A stretch of 43,477 bases of DNA from DATJPD01 sp036394195 (GCA_036394195.1 DASWFO010000198.1:1-43477), one strand, 5' to 3'. Numbered from the stretch's first letter, positions 31,040-40,112 are shown. Notes: generated from the letters alone by a model not told the origin. Made by a program: numbers and translations.

Positions 31040-31483
31040 TCAGGTCGCGGCGGCCTCGGCCGTCTCGGCCGCGGCCTTCGCCGCCGCCTCGTTGCGGGCT
31101 TTGTCGATAGCCCCCTTGGCCTCGACATCGCGGTCGACCAGCTCGATCACGGCCATCGCGGCCGTGTCCCCGTAGCGGAACCCGGCCTTGAGCACGCGTG
31201 TGTAGCCGCCCTTGCGGGTCTTGTAACGGTCGGCCAACGGCCCGAACAGCTTGGCAGCGATCTCGGTGTCGCGCAGCACCGCCAGTGCCTGGCGGCGCGC
31301 GTGCAGGCCGCCGCGCTTGCCCAGCGTGATCAGCTTCTCGACAAACGGCCGCAGCTCCTTGGCCTTGGGCAGAGTGGTGCTGATCTGCTCGTGCCGGATC
31401 AGCGCCACGGCCATGTTGTTCAAGGTCGCTTTGAGATGGCTGCTGGTCCGACCGAGCTTTCGGCCCGCGACGCGGTGACGCAT
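31040..31483 (-). CDS. rplQ: 50S ribosomal protein L17
   Basis: 147 residues, matching L17 from the start MRHRVAGRKLGRTSSHLKAT through GGYTRVLKAGFRYGDTAAMA and VIELVDRD. An alanine-rich C-terminal tail of about 25 residues extends past the usual end. It sits near the peptide exit tunnel. It is the last gene of the operon, 34 nt after rpoA, and is followed by a clear terminator. In-frame codons upstream lie within the rpoA end and are rejected. Confidence 0.97.
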   Translation of the reverse strand: MRHRVAGRKLGRTSSHLKATLNNMAVALIRHEQISTTLPKAKELRPFVEKLITLGKRGGLHARRQALAVLRDTEIAAKLFGPLADRYKTRKGGYTRVLKAGFRYGDTAAMAVIELVDRDVEAKGAIDKARNEAAAKAAAETAEAAAT

Positions 31484-31517
31484 GACGTGTACTCCAGTTC
31501 CTTTAAGTCGCCCGGGC

Positions 31518-32543
31518 TCAGTACGGCTCTTCGAGCTTCTTGGCGAGCTCCTCGATGTTCTCGGGCGGCCAGTTCGGGATCTGCATGCCGAGATGGAGCC
31601 CCATCTGGGCCAGCACTTCCTTGATCTCATTGAGCGACTTGCGGCCGAAATTCGGCGTGCGCAGCATCTCGGCTTCGGTCTTCTGCACGAGGTCGCCGAT
31701 ATAGATGATGTTGTCGTTCTTCAGGCAGTTCGCCGAACGGACGGAGAGCTCGAGCTCGTCGACCTTGAGCAGCAGGTTCTTGTTGAACGGCAGATCGCCG
31801 CGCTGCTCCTCGACCGCGTGCGCCTGCGGCTCTTCGAAGTTGATGAACAGCTGCAGCTGGTCCTGCAGTATGCGGGCGGCGAGCGCCACCGAGTCCTCCG
31901 GCGTCACCGCGCCGTTGGTCTCGATGCGCATCGAGAGCTTGTCGTAGTCGGTGACCTGGCCGACGCGGGTGTTCTCGACCTTGTAGGAGACCTTGCGCAC
32001 CGGGCTGAACAGCGCGTCCACCGGGATGAGCCCGATCGGCGCGTCGGCGGCGCGGTTGTTGGCGCCGGGCACGTAGCCCTTGCCGGATTCGACCGTCATC
32101 TCCATCGACAGCTTGGCGCCGTCGTCGAGCGTGCAGATCACGTGCTCGGGATTCATGATCTCGATGTCGTGGCCGGTCTCGATCTGGCCGGCAGTGACTT
32201 CGCCCGGGCCGTTCGCCTTGAGGTAGATGCGCTTCGGGCCGTCGCCGTGCATGCGCACCGCGATCGCCTTGATGTTGAGGACGACGTCGGTCACATCCTC
32301 GCGCACACCGGCGACCGAGGAGAATTCATGCAGCACGCCGTCGATCTTGATCGCCGTGATGGCCGCACCCTGCAACGAGGAGAGCAGCACGCGCCGGAGC
32401 GCGTTGCCGAGCGTCAGGCCGAAGCCACGCTCCAGCGGCTCGGCGACGATCGTCGCCTCGCGTTTCGGGTCGTCGCCCGGCTCGACGTCGAGCTTTTCGG
32501 GCTTGATCAATTCTTTCCAGTTTTTCTGAAGCACGGGTATCAC
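31518..32543 (-). CDS. rpoA: RNA polymerase subunit alpha
   Basis: 341 residues, complete. The N-terminal dimerisation domain (1-235) has ERGFGLTLGNALRRVLLSSL and LKANGPGEVTA. The C-terminal domain (about 255-325), with LELSVRSANCLKND and GRKSLNEIKEVLAQMGLHLG, contacts UP elements and activators. It assembles the polymerase core. It sits in its standard place between rpsK and rplQ. Confidence 0.98.
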   Translation of the reverse strand: MIPVLQKNWKELIKPEKLDVEPGDDPKREATIVAEPLERGFGLTLGNALRRVLLSSLQGAAITAIKIDGVLHEFSSVAGVREDVTDVVLNIKAIAVRMHGDGPKRIYLKANGPGEVTAGQIETGHDIEIMNPEHVICTLDDGAKLSMEMTVESGKGYVPGANNRAADAPIGLIPVDALFSPVRKVSYKVENTRVGQVTDYDKLSMRIETNGAVTPEDSVALAARILQDQLQLFINFEEPQAHAVEEQRGDLPFNKNLLLKVDELELSVRSANCLKNDNIIYIGDLVQKTEAEMLRTPNFGRKSLNEIKEVLAQMGLHLGMQIPNWPPENIEELAKKLEEPY

Positions 32544-32643
32544 CCTCTATCGCTGTCGCACCGCCACCGAAAAATCACGGCGCCGGGCGGTTCTCTCGGT
32601 TGTCCGCCACCCCGGCCGGGGCGGCGAAATAAAATCTGCGGCG

Positions 32644-33063
32644 TTACACGCGCCGCCGCTTCGGCGGCCGGCAGCCGTTGTGCGGGATCGGCGTCACGTC
32701 GCGGATCGACACGATCTGGAAGCCGACGGTTTGCAGTGCGCGGAGCGCCGACTCGCGGCCGGCCCCCGGTCCCTTGACCTCGATCTCGAGCGTGCGCACA
32801 CCGTGCTCCATCGCCTTCTTGCCGGCATCCTCGGCGGCCATTTGCGCCGCGTAGGGCGTGGACTTGCGCGAGCCCTTGAAGCCCTGCGTGCCGGCCGACG
32901 ACCAGGCGATGGTATTGCCCTGGGCGTCGGTGATCGTGATCATAGTGTTGTTGAACGTCGCGTTCACATGCGCAACGCCCGACGTGATGTTCTTGCGCTC
33001 GCGGCGCCGCGGACGGGCGGCGGGTGCCGGTGCGGCACCGGAAGCGGCTTGCTGTTTGGCCAT
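32644..33063 (-). CDS. rpsK: 30S ribosomal protein S11
   Basis: 139 residues. The S11 fold covers about 25-139 (GVAHVNATFNNTMITITDAQ, GFKGSRKSTPYAAQMAAEDA, IRDVTPIPHNGCRPPKRRRV). The N-terminal 20 residues are Ala/Pro-rich (GAAPAPAARPRR) and longer than in E. coli. It forms part of the 30S platform. It is 24 nt after rpsM and 100 nt before rpoA. Confidence 0.97.
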   Translation of the reverse strand: MAKQQAASGAAPAPAARPRRRERKNITSGVAHVNATFNNTMITITDAQGNTIAWSSAGTQGFKGSRKSTPYAAQMAAEDAGKKAMEHGVRTLEIEVKGPGAGRESALRALQTVGFQIVSIRDVTPIPHNGCRPPKRRRV

Positions 33064-33087
33064 AATGTATCGGTCCTGTGCGTCTGA

Positions 33088-33468
<381 letters not shown>

Positions 33469-33494
33469 GCTGGTTCTCCTCGAAGTTTTATGCG

Positions 33495-33513
33495 CGGGAC
33501 CTAAGCGGTCCCG
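33495..33513 (-). promoter_or_regulatory. Hairpin in the rpsM leader
   Basis: CGGGACC-N5-GGTCCCG, a perfect 7-bp stem, lies 27 nt before the rpsM GTG, inside the ~150-nt leader after the promoter. It could mark a ribosomal-protein autoregulatory structure, but no known S4- or S13-type element is recognisable. Confidence 0.45.
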
Positions 33514-33627
33514 AAGCGGGCGGTCGGACACCCGGCACCGTCATGGCGCCACCCGTCCTCGGCCCAAAAACAAAAGCCCGGCAATACCGCACCAGCCCGC
33601 TGGCCACGGCCCACCGAGAGGCGGCGG

Positions 33628-33655
33628 ATTATAGTTTTTTTAAATGCCGAGTCAA
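33628..33655 (-). promoter_or_regulatory. Sigma-70-type promoter of the alpha operon
   Basis: On the minus strand TTGACT (33655-33650) and TATAAT (33633-33628) are separated by 16 nt, with an A-rich spacer. It is close to consensus, between adk and rpsM, and is oriented to transcribe rpsM-rpsK-rpoA-rplQ. Confidence 0.88.
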
Positions 33656-33713
33656 CCGCTCGAAACGGCTTCGGCTCAGGTTTTGCAGGCCTACGGCAAG
33701 CCATTGAGATAGC

Positions 33714-34565
33714 TTAGACCTTTGTCTTACTACGACGTTTGATCGGACGCTTTTTCGCCCGCTTCGGCCGCGCTTTCGGGGCGGGCTTGCGAACAGGCTT
33801 GGCTTTCGCCCGCGCGGGCTTGGACTTGGTCCTGGCGGATGCGCGGGCGGCCGGCTTCGCTGCGCGCTTCGCCGGGCGCACGACCGCGCCGGCCGGGGAC
33901 GGCGCCGGGCGCGCTGCACCGCCATCCAGGATGCGGCTCAGCGCCGCCGTCACGTCGTTGATGCCGGCCATTCCATCGACCGACTGCAGCAACCCCTTCG
34001 CCCGGTAATACGGCAGGATGGGAGCGGTCTGGCTGTGATAGGCGGCGAGACGCTTTTTCACCGTCTCGGCGTTGTCGTCGGGGCGGCGGACGAACTGATG
34101 CGAGCCGCACCTGTCGCACACCCCTTCGACCTTCGGCTTGTGGTTGCGGTCGTGATAGCCGGCCCCGCAGGTGGCGCAGGTGAAGCGGCCGGAAATGCGG
34201 TCGACGAGCTGCGCGTCATCGACCTTCATTTCGATCACGTGGTCGAGCTTCAGGCCCTTGTCCGCGAGCATCTTGTCCAGCGCCTCGGCCTGCTTGGTGG
34301 TGCGCGGGAAGCCGTCGAGGATGAAGCCCTTGCGGGCATCGGGCCGGGCGATGCGCTCCGAGATGAGCTGAATGACAAGGTCGTCGGGGACAAGCTCGCC
34401 CGCGTCCATGATCGCGCGCACCTTTCCGCCGAGCTCGCTTCCCGATGCCACCGCGGCGCGCAGCATGTCGCCGGTCGAGAGCTGCACCAGCCCGTACTTG
34501 TCCTCCAGGCGTTTGGCCTGAGTCCCCTTCCCGGCCCCTGGCGGGCCGAGGAGCACGATATCCAT
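33714..34565 (-). CDS. adk: Adenylate kinase with long basic tail
   Basis: 283 residues. The kinase part (1-213) is standard: P-loop GPPGAGKGT (7-15), FILDGFPRTTKQAE, and a zinc-binding LID with C130, C133, C150 and C153. It interconverts ATP+AMP and 2 ADP. Residues about 214-283 form an Ala/Lys/Pro/Arg-rich tail of histone H1 type (AKRAAKPAARASARTKSKPA) not found in most adenylate kinases, where the protein ends near 215. It is 28 nt after secY, as usual. Confidence 0.95.
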   Translation of the reverse strand: MDIVLLGPPGAGKGTQAKRLEDKYGLVQLSTGDMLRAAVASGSELGGKVRAIMDAGELVPDDLVIQLISERIARPDARKGFILDGFPRTTKQAEALDKMLADKGLKLDHVIEMKVDDAQLVDRISGRFTCATCGAGYHDRNHKPKVEGVCDRCGSHQFVRRPDDNAETVKKRLAAYHSQTAPILPYYRAKGLLQSVDGMAGINDVTAALSRILDGGAARPAPSPAGAVVRPAKRAAKPAARASARTKSKPARAKAKPVRKPAPKARPKRAKKRPIKRRSKTKV

Positions 34566-34593
34566 GGCGATTCCCCCTGACTTTGACGCTGCG

Positions 34594-35937
34594 TCAGCCG
34601 CGGCGGCCGCGCAGCTTCGTCTTTTTAATCAGACCTTCGTATTGATGCGCAAGCAGATGCGAATGGATCTGGGCGACCGTATCCATGGTCACGCTGACCA
34701 CGATCAGGAGGCTGGTGCCGCCGAAATAGAACGGCACGGAATAATACGAGATCAGGATTTCCGGCAGCACGCAGATGAACGACAGATAGGCGGCGCCGAC
34801 GACGGTCAGCCGCGTCAGCACATAGTCGAGATAATCGGCGGTGGCCTTGCCGGGACGGATGCCCGGGATGAACCCGCCGTATTTCTTCAGGTTGGCGGCG
34901 GTCTCCGTCGGGTTGAAGACGATCGCCGTGTAGAAGAACGAGAAGAAGACGATCATCCCCACGTACAGAGCGATGTAGAGCGGCTGGCCATGGGCTAGCC
35001 ACGCCGTCACGTATTGCAGCCATTCCGGGCCCTGGCCGGCGGTGAAATTGGCGACCGTGAGCGGAAGAAGCAGCAGCGAGCTCGCGAAGATCGGCGGTAT
35101 CACGCCCGAGGTGTTGATCTTCAGCGGCATATGCGACGCCTCGCCGCCGAACATCTTGTTGCCGACCTGGCGCTTCGGATACTGCACGAGGATGCGCCGC
35201 TGGGCGCGCTCCATGAAGACCATGATCGCGATGGTCACCACCGCCATGAGGAACAGCAGGAGGATGAAGAACGCCGACAGCTGCCCGACGCGGCCGAGCT
35301 CGAGGGTCGCCGCCAGCGCATGGGGCAGGTTCGCGACGATGCCCGAGAAGATGATCAGCGACACGCCGTTGCCGACGCCCCGGGCGGTGATCTGCTCGCC
35401 GAGCCACATCAAGAACATGGTGCCGCCGGTCAGCGACACCACGGTGCTGACGCGGAAGAAGATGCCCGGATCGATCACCGCGTGACCCAGGCTGCCCTGC
35501 ATGCCTTCGAGCCCCACGGCGATGCCGAAGGCCTGGAAGGCCGCCAGGAGCACGGTGCCGTAGCGGGTGTACTGATTGATCTTCTTGCGCCCGACCTCGC
35601 CTTCCTTCTTCAGCGCCTCCAGATGCGGCGACACGGCGGTCATCAGCTGCATGATGATCGAGGCCGAGATGTAGGGCATGATGTTGAGGGCGAAGATGGT
35701 CATCCGCCCGAGCGCCCCGCCCGAGAACATGTCGAACATGCCGAGGATTCCGCCCTGCTGTTGGCGGAAGATATCGGCGAGCACGCCGGGATCGATGCCC
35801 GGAACGGGAATATAGGTGCCGAGCCGGTAAATGATCAGGGCGCCCAGCGTAAACCAGAGCCGCTTCTTGAGCTCGGTCGCCTTGGCGAAGGCGCCTAGAT
35901 TGATGCTGGCGGCGAGTTGCTCGGCGGCAGAAGCCAT
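34594..35937 (-). CDS. secY: Protein translocase subunit SecY
   Basis: 447 residues with ten membrane helices. SecY motifs are present: GTYIPVPGIDP, FDMFSGGALGRMTIFALNIM, MQLMTAVSPHLEALKKEGE-GRKKINQYTRY, FMERAQRRILVQYPKRQVGN and TVGAAYLSFICVLPE. It forms the Sec channel with SecE and SecG in the inner membrane. It follows rplO and precedes adk, as in other alphaproteobacteria. Confidence 0.97.
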   Translation of the reverse strand: MASAAEQLAASINLGAFAKATELKKRLWFTLGALIIYRLGTYIPVPGIDPGVLADIFRQQQGGILGMFDMFSGGALGRMTIFALNIMPYISASIIMQLMTAVSPHLEALKKEGEVGRKKINQYTRYGTVLLAAFQAFGIAVGLEGMQGSLGHAVIDPGIFFRVSTVVSLTGGTMFLMWLGEQITARGVGNGVSLIIFSGIVANLPHALAATLELGRVGQLSAFFILLLFLMAVVTIAIMVFMERAQRRILVQYPKRQVGNKMFGGEASHMPLKINTSGVIPPIFASSLLLLPLTVANFTAGQGPEWLQYVTAWLAHGQPLYIALYVGMIVFFSFFYTAIVFNPTETAANLKKYGGFIPGIRPGKATADYLDYVLTRLTVVGAAYLSFICVLPEILISYYSVPFYFGGTSLLIVVSVTMDTVAQIHSHLLAHQYEGLIKKTKLRGRRG

Positions 35938-36017
35938 GTGAACTCCGACTCCTTACCCTGACTTAGTAGTATTCCGACGGAACGCATCCGACCCGGCGCC
36001 TGGCACCCGAAATCGGC

Positions 36018-36671
36018 TCACTCCTTGGGAGCGGGCTTGGCAGAGGCGGCGGGTTTCGCCTTCTTCTCGGCCTTCTCGGCTTTTTTCTCGTCCGCCGGCT
36101 TGTCCTCGGCGGGAGCGGCGGCCTTGGCCGGCTTCGCCTCCTTCGCCTTGCGCTTGGCCTGGCGCGCCTGCTTGGCCTCGATGTCCTTGACGACGCCCGG
36201 CCGAACCGACGTCAGCACGACGACCTTGCCACCGGCCTTCTCCACCGCTTCCACGGCCGATTTGGACGCGCCGGCGACCTCGATGGTGACCTTGGCCTTG
36301 AACGTATCCTTGCCGTTGCCGAGCAGCCTGAGCCCGTCGCGCTCGCGGCGGATCACGCCGGAGGCCGTCAGCGAAGCGCCGGTGATCGTCTCGCCGGTGC
36401 CGAGCTTGCCGTCGTCGATCGCCTTCTGCAGATCGGCGAGGTTGAGCTCCTGGAAATCGCGGCGGAAGATGTTGTTGAAGCCGCGCTTGGGCACGCGGCG
36501 ATGCAGCGGCGTCTGGCCGCCTTCGAAGCCGTTGAGCGCCACGCCCGAACGCGCGGTCTGGCCCTTGCCGCCGCGTCCCGACGTCTTGCCAAGGCCCGAG
36601 CCGATGCCGCGGCCGAGGCGCTTGGGCGCGTGGCGGGCGGCGGGGTTGTCGCGGATCTCATTGAGCTTCAT
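36018..36671 (-). CDS. rplO: 50S ribosomal protein L15 with Lys/Ala-rich tail
   Basis: 217 residues. The L15 core (1-165) has MKLNEIRDN, KRLGRGIGSGLGKTSGRGGK, GQTARSG, FEGGQTPLHRRVPKRGF and IEVAGASKSAVEAVEKAGGK. A tail of about 50 residues (ARQAKRKAKEAKPAKAAAPA...) extends beyond the normal end (~150-160). L15 is an assembly protein of the 50S subunit. Between rpmD and secY. Confidence 0.96.
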   Translation of the reverse strand: MKLNEIRDNPAARHAPKRLGRGIGSGLGKTSGRGGKGQTARSGVALNGFEGGQTPLHRRVPKRGFNNIFRRDFQELNLADLQKAIDDGKLGTGETITGASLTASGVIRRERDGLRLLGNGKDTFKAKVTIEVAGASKSAVEAVEKAGGKVVVLTSVRPGVVKDIEAKQARQAKRKAKEAKPAKAAAPAEDKPADEKKAEKAEKKAKPAASAKPAPKE

Positions 36672-36732
36672 CTTGCCAAATCCCGAACTAAAGTGTTGCC
36701 GCGGCCGGCATGTCCGGCCTCGCGGATCAGGC

Positions 36733-36930
36733 CTATTCCTCGACCTGCAGTAGGTGCCTGACCTTCGTGATCATGCCGCGCACCGCCGGGGTGTCTTCCA
36801 ACTCGCGCGTGCGATGGCGCTTGTTGAGCCCGAGCCCGACGAGCGTCGCCTGCTGGTTGTCCGTGCGGCCGATCGGGCTGCCGATCTGGGTGATCTTGAT
36901 CGTCTTCCCGGTTTTCTTCGCCTCGCTCAT
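36733..36930 (-). CDS. rpmD: 50S ribosomal protein L30
   Basis: 65 residues, full length for the bacterial form: KITQIGSPIGRTDNQQATLV, GLGLNKRHRTRELEDTPAVR and GMITKVRHLLQVEE. Located between rpsE (30 nt) and rplO (61 nt). Confidence 0.97.
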   Translation of the reverse strand: MSEAKKTGKTIKITQIGSPIGRTDNQQATLVGLGLNKRHRTRELEDTPAVRGMITKVRHLLQVEE

Positions 36931-36960
36931 CGTCTGGACTCCTTGCCCCTAACGGCCGCT

Positions 36961-37542
36961 TCAGGCCTGCTCTCGCCCGGCCGCGGCGGCTTCCGCCTCG
37001 CGGCGACCGAGAATGTCACCGATCTTCTTGCCCCGTCGCGCGGCCACGGACCGCGGGCTCGAGATGTAGGCGAGTGCCGCGAACGTCGCCTTGATCATGT
37101 TGTGCGGGTTGGACGACCCGATCGACTTCGCGACCACGTCCTGCAGACCGAGGCTTTCGAAAATGGCGCGCATCGGGCCACCGGCGATGATGCCCGTACC
37201 GGGCTTCGCGGCGCGGACGATGACTTTGCCGGCACCGTAGCGGCCGGCGACGTCGTGATGGATGGTCCGGCCTTCGCGGAGCGGGACGCGCACCATGGCA
37301 CGCTTGGCAGCATCGGTCGCCTTGCGGATGGCCTCGGGCACCTCGCGTGCCTTGCCGGTGCCGTAGCCGGCGCGGCCCTTGCCGTCGCCCACGACCACCA
37401 CCGCGGCGAAGCCGAAGCGCCGGCCGCCCTTCACCACCTTGGCGACGCGGTTGATGCTGACGAGCTTTTCGACCAGATCGCTCTCATCCCGCTCGCCCTC
37501 GCGCCGGCGGCCTCCGCGTTCGCGACCTTCGTTTCGTGCCAT
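36961..37542 (-). CDS. rpsE: 30S ribosomal protein S5
   Basis: 193 residues. The N-terminal 20 residues are Arg/Glu-rich, then the S5 domains: LVEKLVSINRVAKVVKGGRR, FAAVVVVGDGKGRAGYGTGK, AREVPEAI and RAAKPGTGIIAGGPMRAIFE. It is involved in mRNA entry and decoding fidelity. A mildly extended C-terminus (EAEAAAAGREQA) is present. Between rplR and rpmD. Confidence 0.97.
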   Translation of the reverse strand: MARNEGRERGGRRREGERDESDLVEKLVSINRVAKVVKGGRRFGFAAVVVVGDGKGRAGYGTGKAREVPEAIRKATDAAKRAMVRVPLREGRTIHHDVAGRYGAGKVIVRAAKPGTGIIAGGPMRAIFESLGLQDVVAKSIGSSNPHNMIKATFAALAYISSPRSVAARRGKKIGDILGRREAEAAAAGREQA

Positions 37543-37564
37543 AGTCGTTACTCCAATCTTGCGC

Positions 37565-37927
37565 TCAGAAACTCAGCCCGCCTTCGCGGGCGGCGTCGGC
37601 AAGCGCCTTGATGCGGCCATGGAACATGAACCCGCCGCGGTCGAACACGACTTCCTTGACGCCGGCCTTGACCGCGCGCTCGGCGACCAGGCGGCCGACT
37701 TCCTTGGCGGCGCCGATATCGGCGCCGGTCTTGATCTTGCCCTTGATATCCTCGTCGAGGGTCGAGGCGGCGGCCAGCGTCACGCCCTTCGCGTCGTCGA
37801 TGACCTGCGCATAGATATGCTTGGACGAGCGGAAGATCGACAGCCGGGGACGTCCGCCGGACTTGCGGCGGAGGCTGAGGCGAAGGCGCCGCTGGCGGCG
37901 CGCGAACAATTGCTCGGTTTTTGGCAT
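37565..37927 (-). CDS. rplR: 50S ribosomal protein L18
   Basis: 120 residues, standard length. It has an Arg-rich start (FARRQRRLRLSLRRKSGGRP), RLSIFRSSKHIYAQVIDD and VVFDRGGFMFHGRIKALADA. It binds 5S rRNA. Only 6 nt after rplF. Confidence 0.97.
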   Translation of the reverse strand: MPKTEQLFARRQRRLRLSLRRKSGGRPRLSIFRSSKHIYAQVIDDAKGVTLAAASTLDEDIKGKIKTGADIGAAKEVGRLVAERAVKAGVKEVVFDRGGFMFHGRIKALADAAREGGLSF

Positions 37928-37933
37928 GGCGGC

Positions 37934-38470
37934 CTACTTCTTCTTGCCTTCCTTGCGGCGGACGTGTTCCTGGTCGTACTTGATGCCCTTGCCCTTGTAG
38001 GGCTCGGGCTTGCGAAGCGCGCGGATTTCCGCCGCCACCTGTCCGACCTTCTGCTTATCCGCGCCGGTGATGGTGATCGTGGTCTGCTTCTCGCCGACCT
38101 TGATCGTGATCCCTTCGGGGATCGGGAACTTGATGTCGTGGCTGAAGCCCAGCTGCAGATTGAGGTTCTTGCCCTCGAGCTGAGCGCGATAGCCGACGCC
38201 GTTGATCTCGAGGTTGCGGGTGAAGCCGGTCGACACACCACGGATCCCGGTCGCGATCAGTGCCCGGCTGGTGCCCCAGAGGGAGCGCGCCCGCTTCGTC
38301 GTCTCGCGCGGCGTCAGCGTCACCTTGCCCTCGGCGACGGCGACCGCCACGTCGGGCGGGACGTGGAACGAGTGCTTGCCGAGCTTGCCGGCGATGTTCA
38401 CGACCTGACCGGCGACGGCGACATTGACGCCGCTCGGGATCGCCACCGGGTTTTTACCAATACGCGACAT
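37934..38470 (-). CDS. rplF: 50S ribosomal protein L6
   Basis: 178 residues, full length: MSRIGKNPVAIPSGVNVAVA, LEINGVGYRAQLEGKNLNLQ, LGFSHDIKFPIPEGI and KPEPYKGKGIKYDQEHVRRK. It binds 23S rRNA near the sarcin-ricin loop. Between rpsH and rplR. Confidence 0.97.
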   Translation of the reverse strand: MSRIGKNPVAIPSGVNVAVAGQVVNIAGKLGKHSFHVPPDVAVAVAEGKVTLTPRETTKRARSLWGTSRALIATGIRGVSTGFTRNLEINGVGYRAQLEGKNLNLQLGFSHDIKFPIPEGITIKVGEKQTTITITGADKQKVGQVAAEIRALRKPEPYKGKGIKYDQEHVRRKEGKKK

Positions 38471-38488
38471 GGTTGGCTCCGATCCGCC

Positions 38489-38887
38489 TCAGAACACCTG
38501 GCAGATGACTTCGCCGCCGACATTGGCGGCGCGCGCCTCGGCGTCCGACATGACGCCGCGCGGGGTCGACAGGATGGCGATGCCGAGGCCGCCATAGACC
38601 TTCGGCAGGTCCTTGATCTTGGAATAGACGCGGCGGCCGGGCTTCGAGACGCGGGTGATCTCCTTTATGACCGGAGCGCCTTCGTCGTACTTCAGCTCGA
38701 TCGTGAACTCGGGGATGCCCGAGCGCACCTCGGACCAGCTGAAGCCGCGGATATACCCTTCGCGCTCAAGCACCTCGAGAACGCTCTTGCGCAGCTTCGA
38801 AGCCGGACACATCACGGCTCGTTCGCCCGCCGACTGTGCATTCCGGATGCGCGCCAGCATATCGCCGATGGGATCGCTAATCGCCAT
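38489..38887 (-). CDS. rpsH: 30S ribosomal protein S8
   Basis: 132 residues: DPIGDMLARIRNAQSAGERA, LEVLEREGYIRGFSW, KPGRRVYSKIKDLPKVYGGL and GIAILSTPRGVMSDAEARAA. It binds 16S rRNA helix 21 and in enterobacteria represses the spc operon; no such site can be claimed here. 16 nt after rpsN. Confidence 0.97.
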   Translation of the reverse strand: MAISDPIGDMLARIRNAQSAGERAVMCPASKLRKSVLEVLEREGYIRGFSWSEVRSGIPEFTIELKYDEGAPVIKEITRVSKPGRRVYSKIKDLPKVYGGLGIAILSTPRGVMSDAEARAANVGGEVICQVF

Positions 38888-38903
38888 ATCCCGAATTCCT
38901 CCG

Positions 38904-39209
38904 TTACCAACTCGACTTGATCATGCCGGGGATCTGCCCGGTCGAGGCCAGCTCGCGCAACGCGATGCGCGACAGCTTGAACTTCCGATAGTTCGCCCGC
39001 GGGCGGCCGGTGAGCTCGCAACGCAGGCGGACCCGGTGCGGCGACGAGTTCCGCGGCAGCTCGGCGAGCTTCAGGCGCGCCGCGAACCGGTCCTCGATCG
39101 GCAGCGTCTTGTCGTTCGCCACTGCCTTCAGCCGCGCGCGCTTGGCGGCGAACTGCTTCGCCAGCTTCATGCGGCGCTTGTTCTTTTCGATCGAGCTCTT
39201 CTTCGCCAT
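38904..39209 (-). CDS. rpsN: 30S ribosomal protein S14 (zinc-free long form)
   Basis: 101 residues, MAKKSSIEKNKRRMKLAKQF..., RCELTGRPRANYRKFKLSRI and ALRELASTGQIPGMIKSSW. It lacks the CxxC...CxxC zinc motif, so it is the long zinc-independent form. Between rplE and rpsH. Confidence 0.97.
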   Translation of the reverse strand: MAKKSSIEKNKRRMKLAKQFAAKRARLKAVANDKTLPIEDRFAARLKLAELPRNSSPHRVRLRCELTGRPRANYRKFKLSRIALRELASTGQIPGMIKSSW

Positions 39210-39228
39210 CTGGTCGGCCCTCCGCCGG

Positions 39229-39771
39229 TCAATTCATGAACGGCATGTTGAAGCCCTTGAGAAGCGCCTTGGCTTCGTCATTGGTCTTCGCCGTGGTGAC
39301 AATGATGATGTCCATGCCTCGGATCGTGTCGATCTTGTCGTAGTTGATCTCGGGGAACACGATCTGCTCCTTGAGGCCCAGGGCGTAGTTGCCCTTGCCG
39401 TCGAAGCTCTTGCCCGACAGACCGCGGAAGTCGCGCACGCGCGGCAAGGCGATGTTCACCAGCCGGTCGAGGAACTCGTACATCCGGGTCCCCCGCAGCG
39501 TGACCTTGCAGCCGATCGGCAGGCCCTTGCGCAGCTTGAAGTTGGCGATCGCCTTCTTCGAGCGGACCATCTGCGGCTTCTGACCGCTGATGGCGGTGAG
39601 GTCGGCGAGGGCGGCGTCCATCTTCTTGATGTCGGTCGTGGTCTCGCCGACACCCATGTTGATGACGATCTTCTCCAGCCGCGGAACCTGAAACGGGTTC
39701 TTGTAGCCGAACTGCTGCATCAGCTGCGGCTTCACGGTCTGGGAATAGAATTCTTGCATACGTGCGGCCAT
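39229..39771 (-). CDS. rplE: 50S ribosomal protein L5
   Basis: 180 residues from the ATG at 39771 (MAARMQEFYSQTVKP), the start most like other L5 proteins. A GTG at 39780 that overlaps the rplX stop (GTGA) is an alternative and would add three residues. Motifs: FGYKNPFQVPRLEKIVINMG, GLPIGCKVTLRGTRMYEFLD and PEINYDKIDTIRGMDIIIVT. It binds 5S rRNA and P-site tRNA. Confidence 0.96.
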   Translation of the reverse strand: MAARMQEFYSQTVKPQLMQQFGYKNPFQVPRLEKIVINMGVGETTTDIKKMDAALADLTAISGQKPQMVRSKKAIANFKLRKGLPIGCKVTLRGTRMYEFLDRLVNIALPRVRDFRGLSGKSFDGKGNYALGLKEQIVFPEINYDKIDTIRGMDIIIVTTAKTNDEAKALLKGFNMPFMN

Positions 39772-39776
39772 GGCGA

Positions 39777-40112
39777 TCACCGATCGATCATTTCGCCGGA
39801 CCGCAGCGCCACGCGCAGCTTGCGGCCGTCGATAATCTTGTAGCCGACGCGGGTCGGCTTGTTGTCCTTGGGGTCGACGAGGGAGACGTTCGACGCGTGG
39901 ATCGGGTTCTCCTTCTCGACGATGCCGCCGGTCTGACCGGGGCGCGGGCTCGTGTGGCGTTTGACCATGTTCACGCCCTGGACGAGCACACGGTTCTCCA
40001 CCGGGAACACGCGCAGCACGCTGCCGGTCTTGCCCTTGTCGCGACCCGTGATGACGATGACGTTGTCGCCCTTGCGGATCTTCATCTTGGTACGTTGAAC
40101 GGCCTGCATCAC
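39777..40112 (-). CDS. rplX: 50S ribosomal protein L24
   Basis: 111 residues with the KOW motif near the start (KIRKGDNVIVITGRDKGKTG), then VLVQGVNMVKRHTSPR and GGIVEKENPIHASNVSLVDP. An early 50S assembly protein. Its start overlaps the rplN stop by 4 nt, which suggests coupled translation. Confidence 0.97.
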   Translation of the reverse strand: MMQAVQRTKMKIRKGDNVIVITGRDKGKTGSVLRVFPVENRVLVQGVNMVKRHTSPRPGQTGGIVEKENPIHASNVSLVDPKDNKPTRVGYKIIDGRKLRVALRSGEMIDR

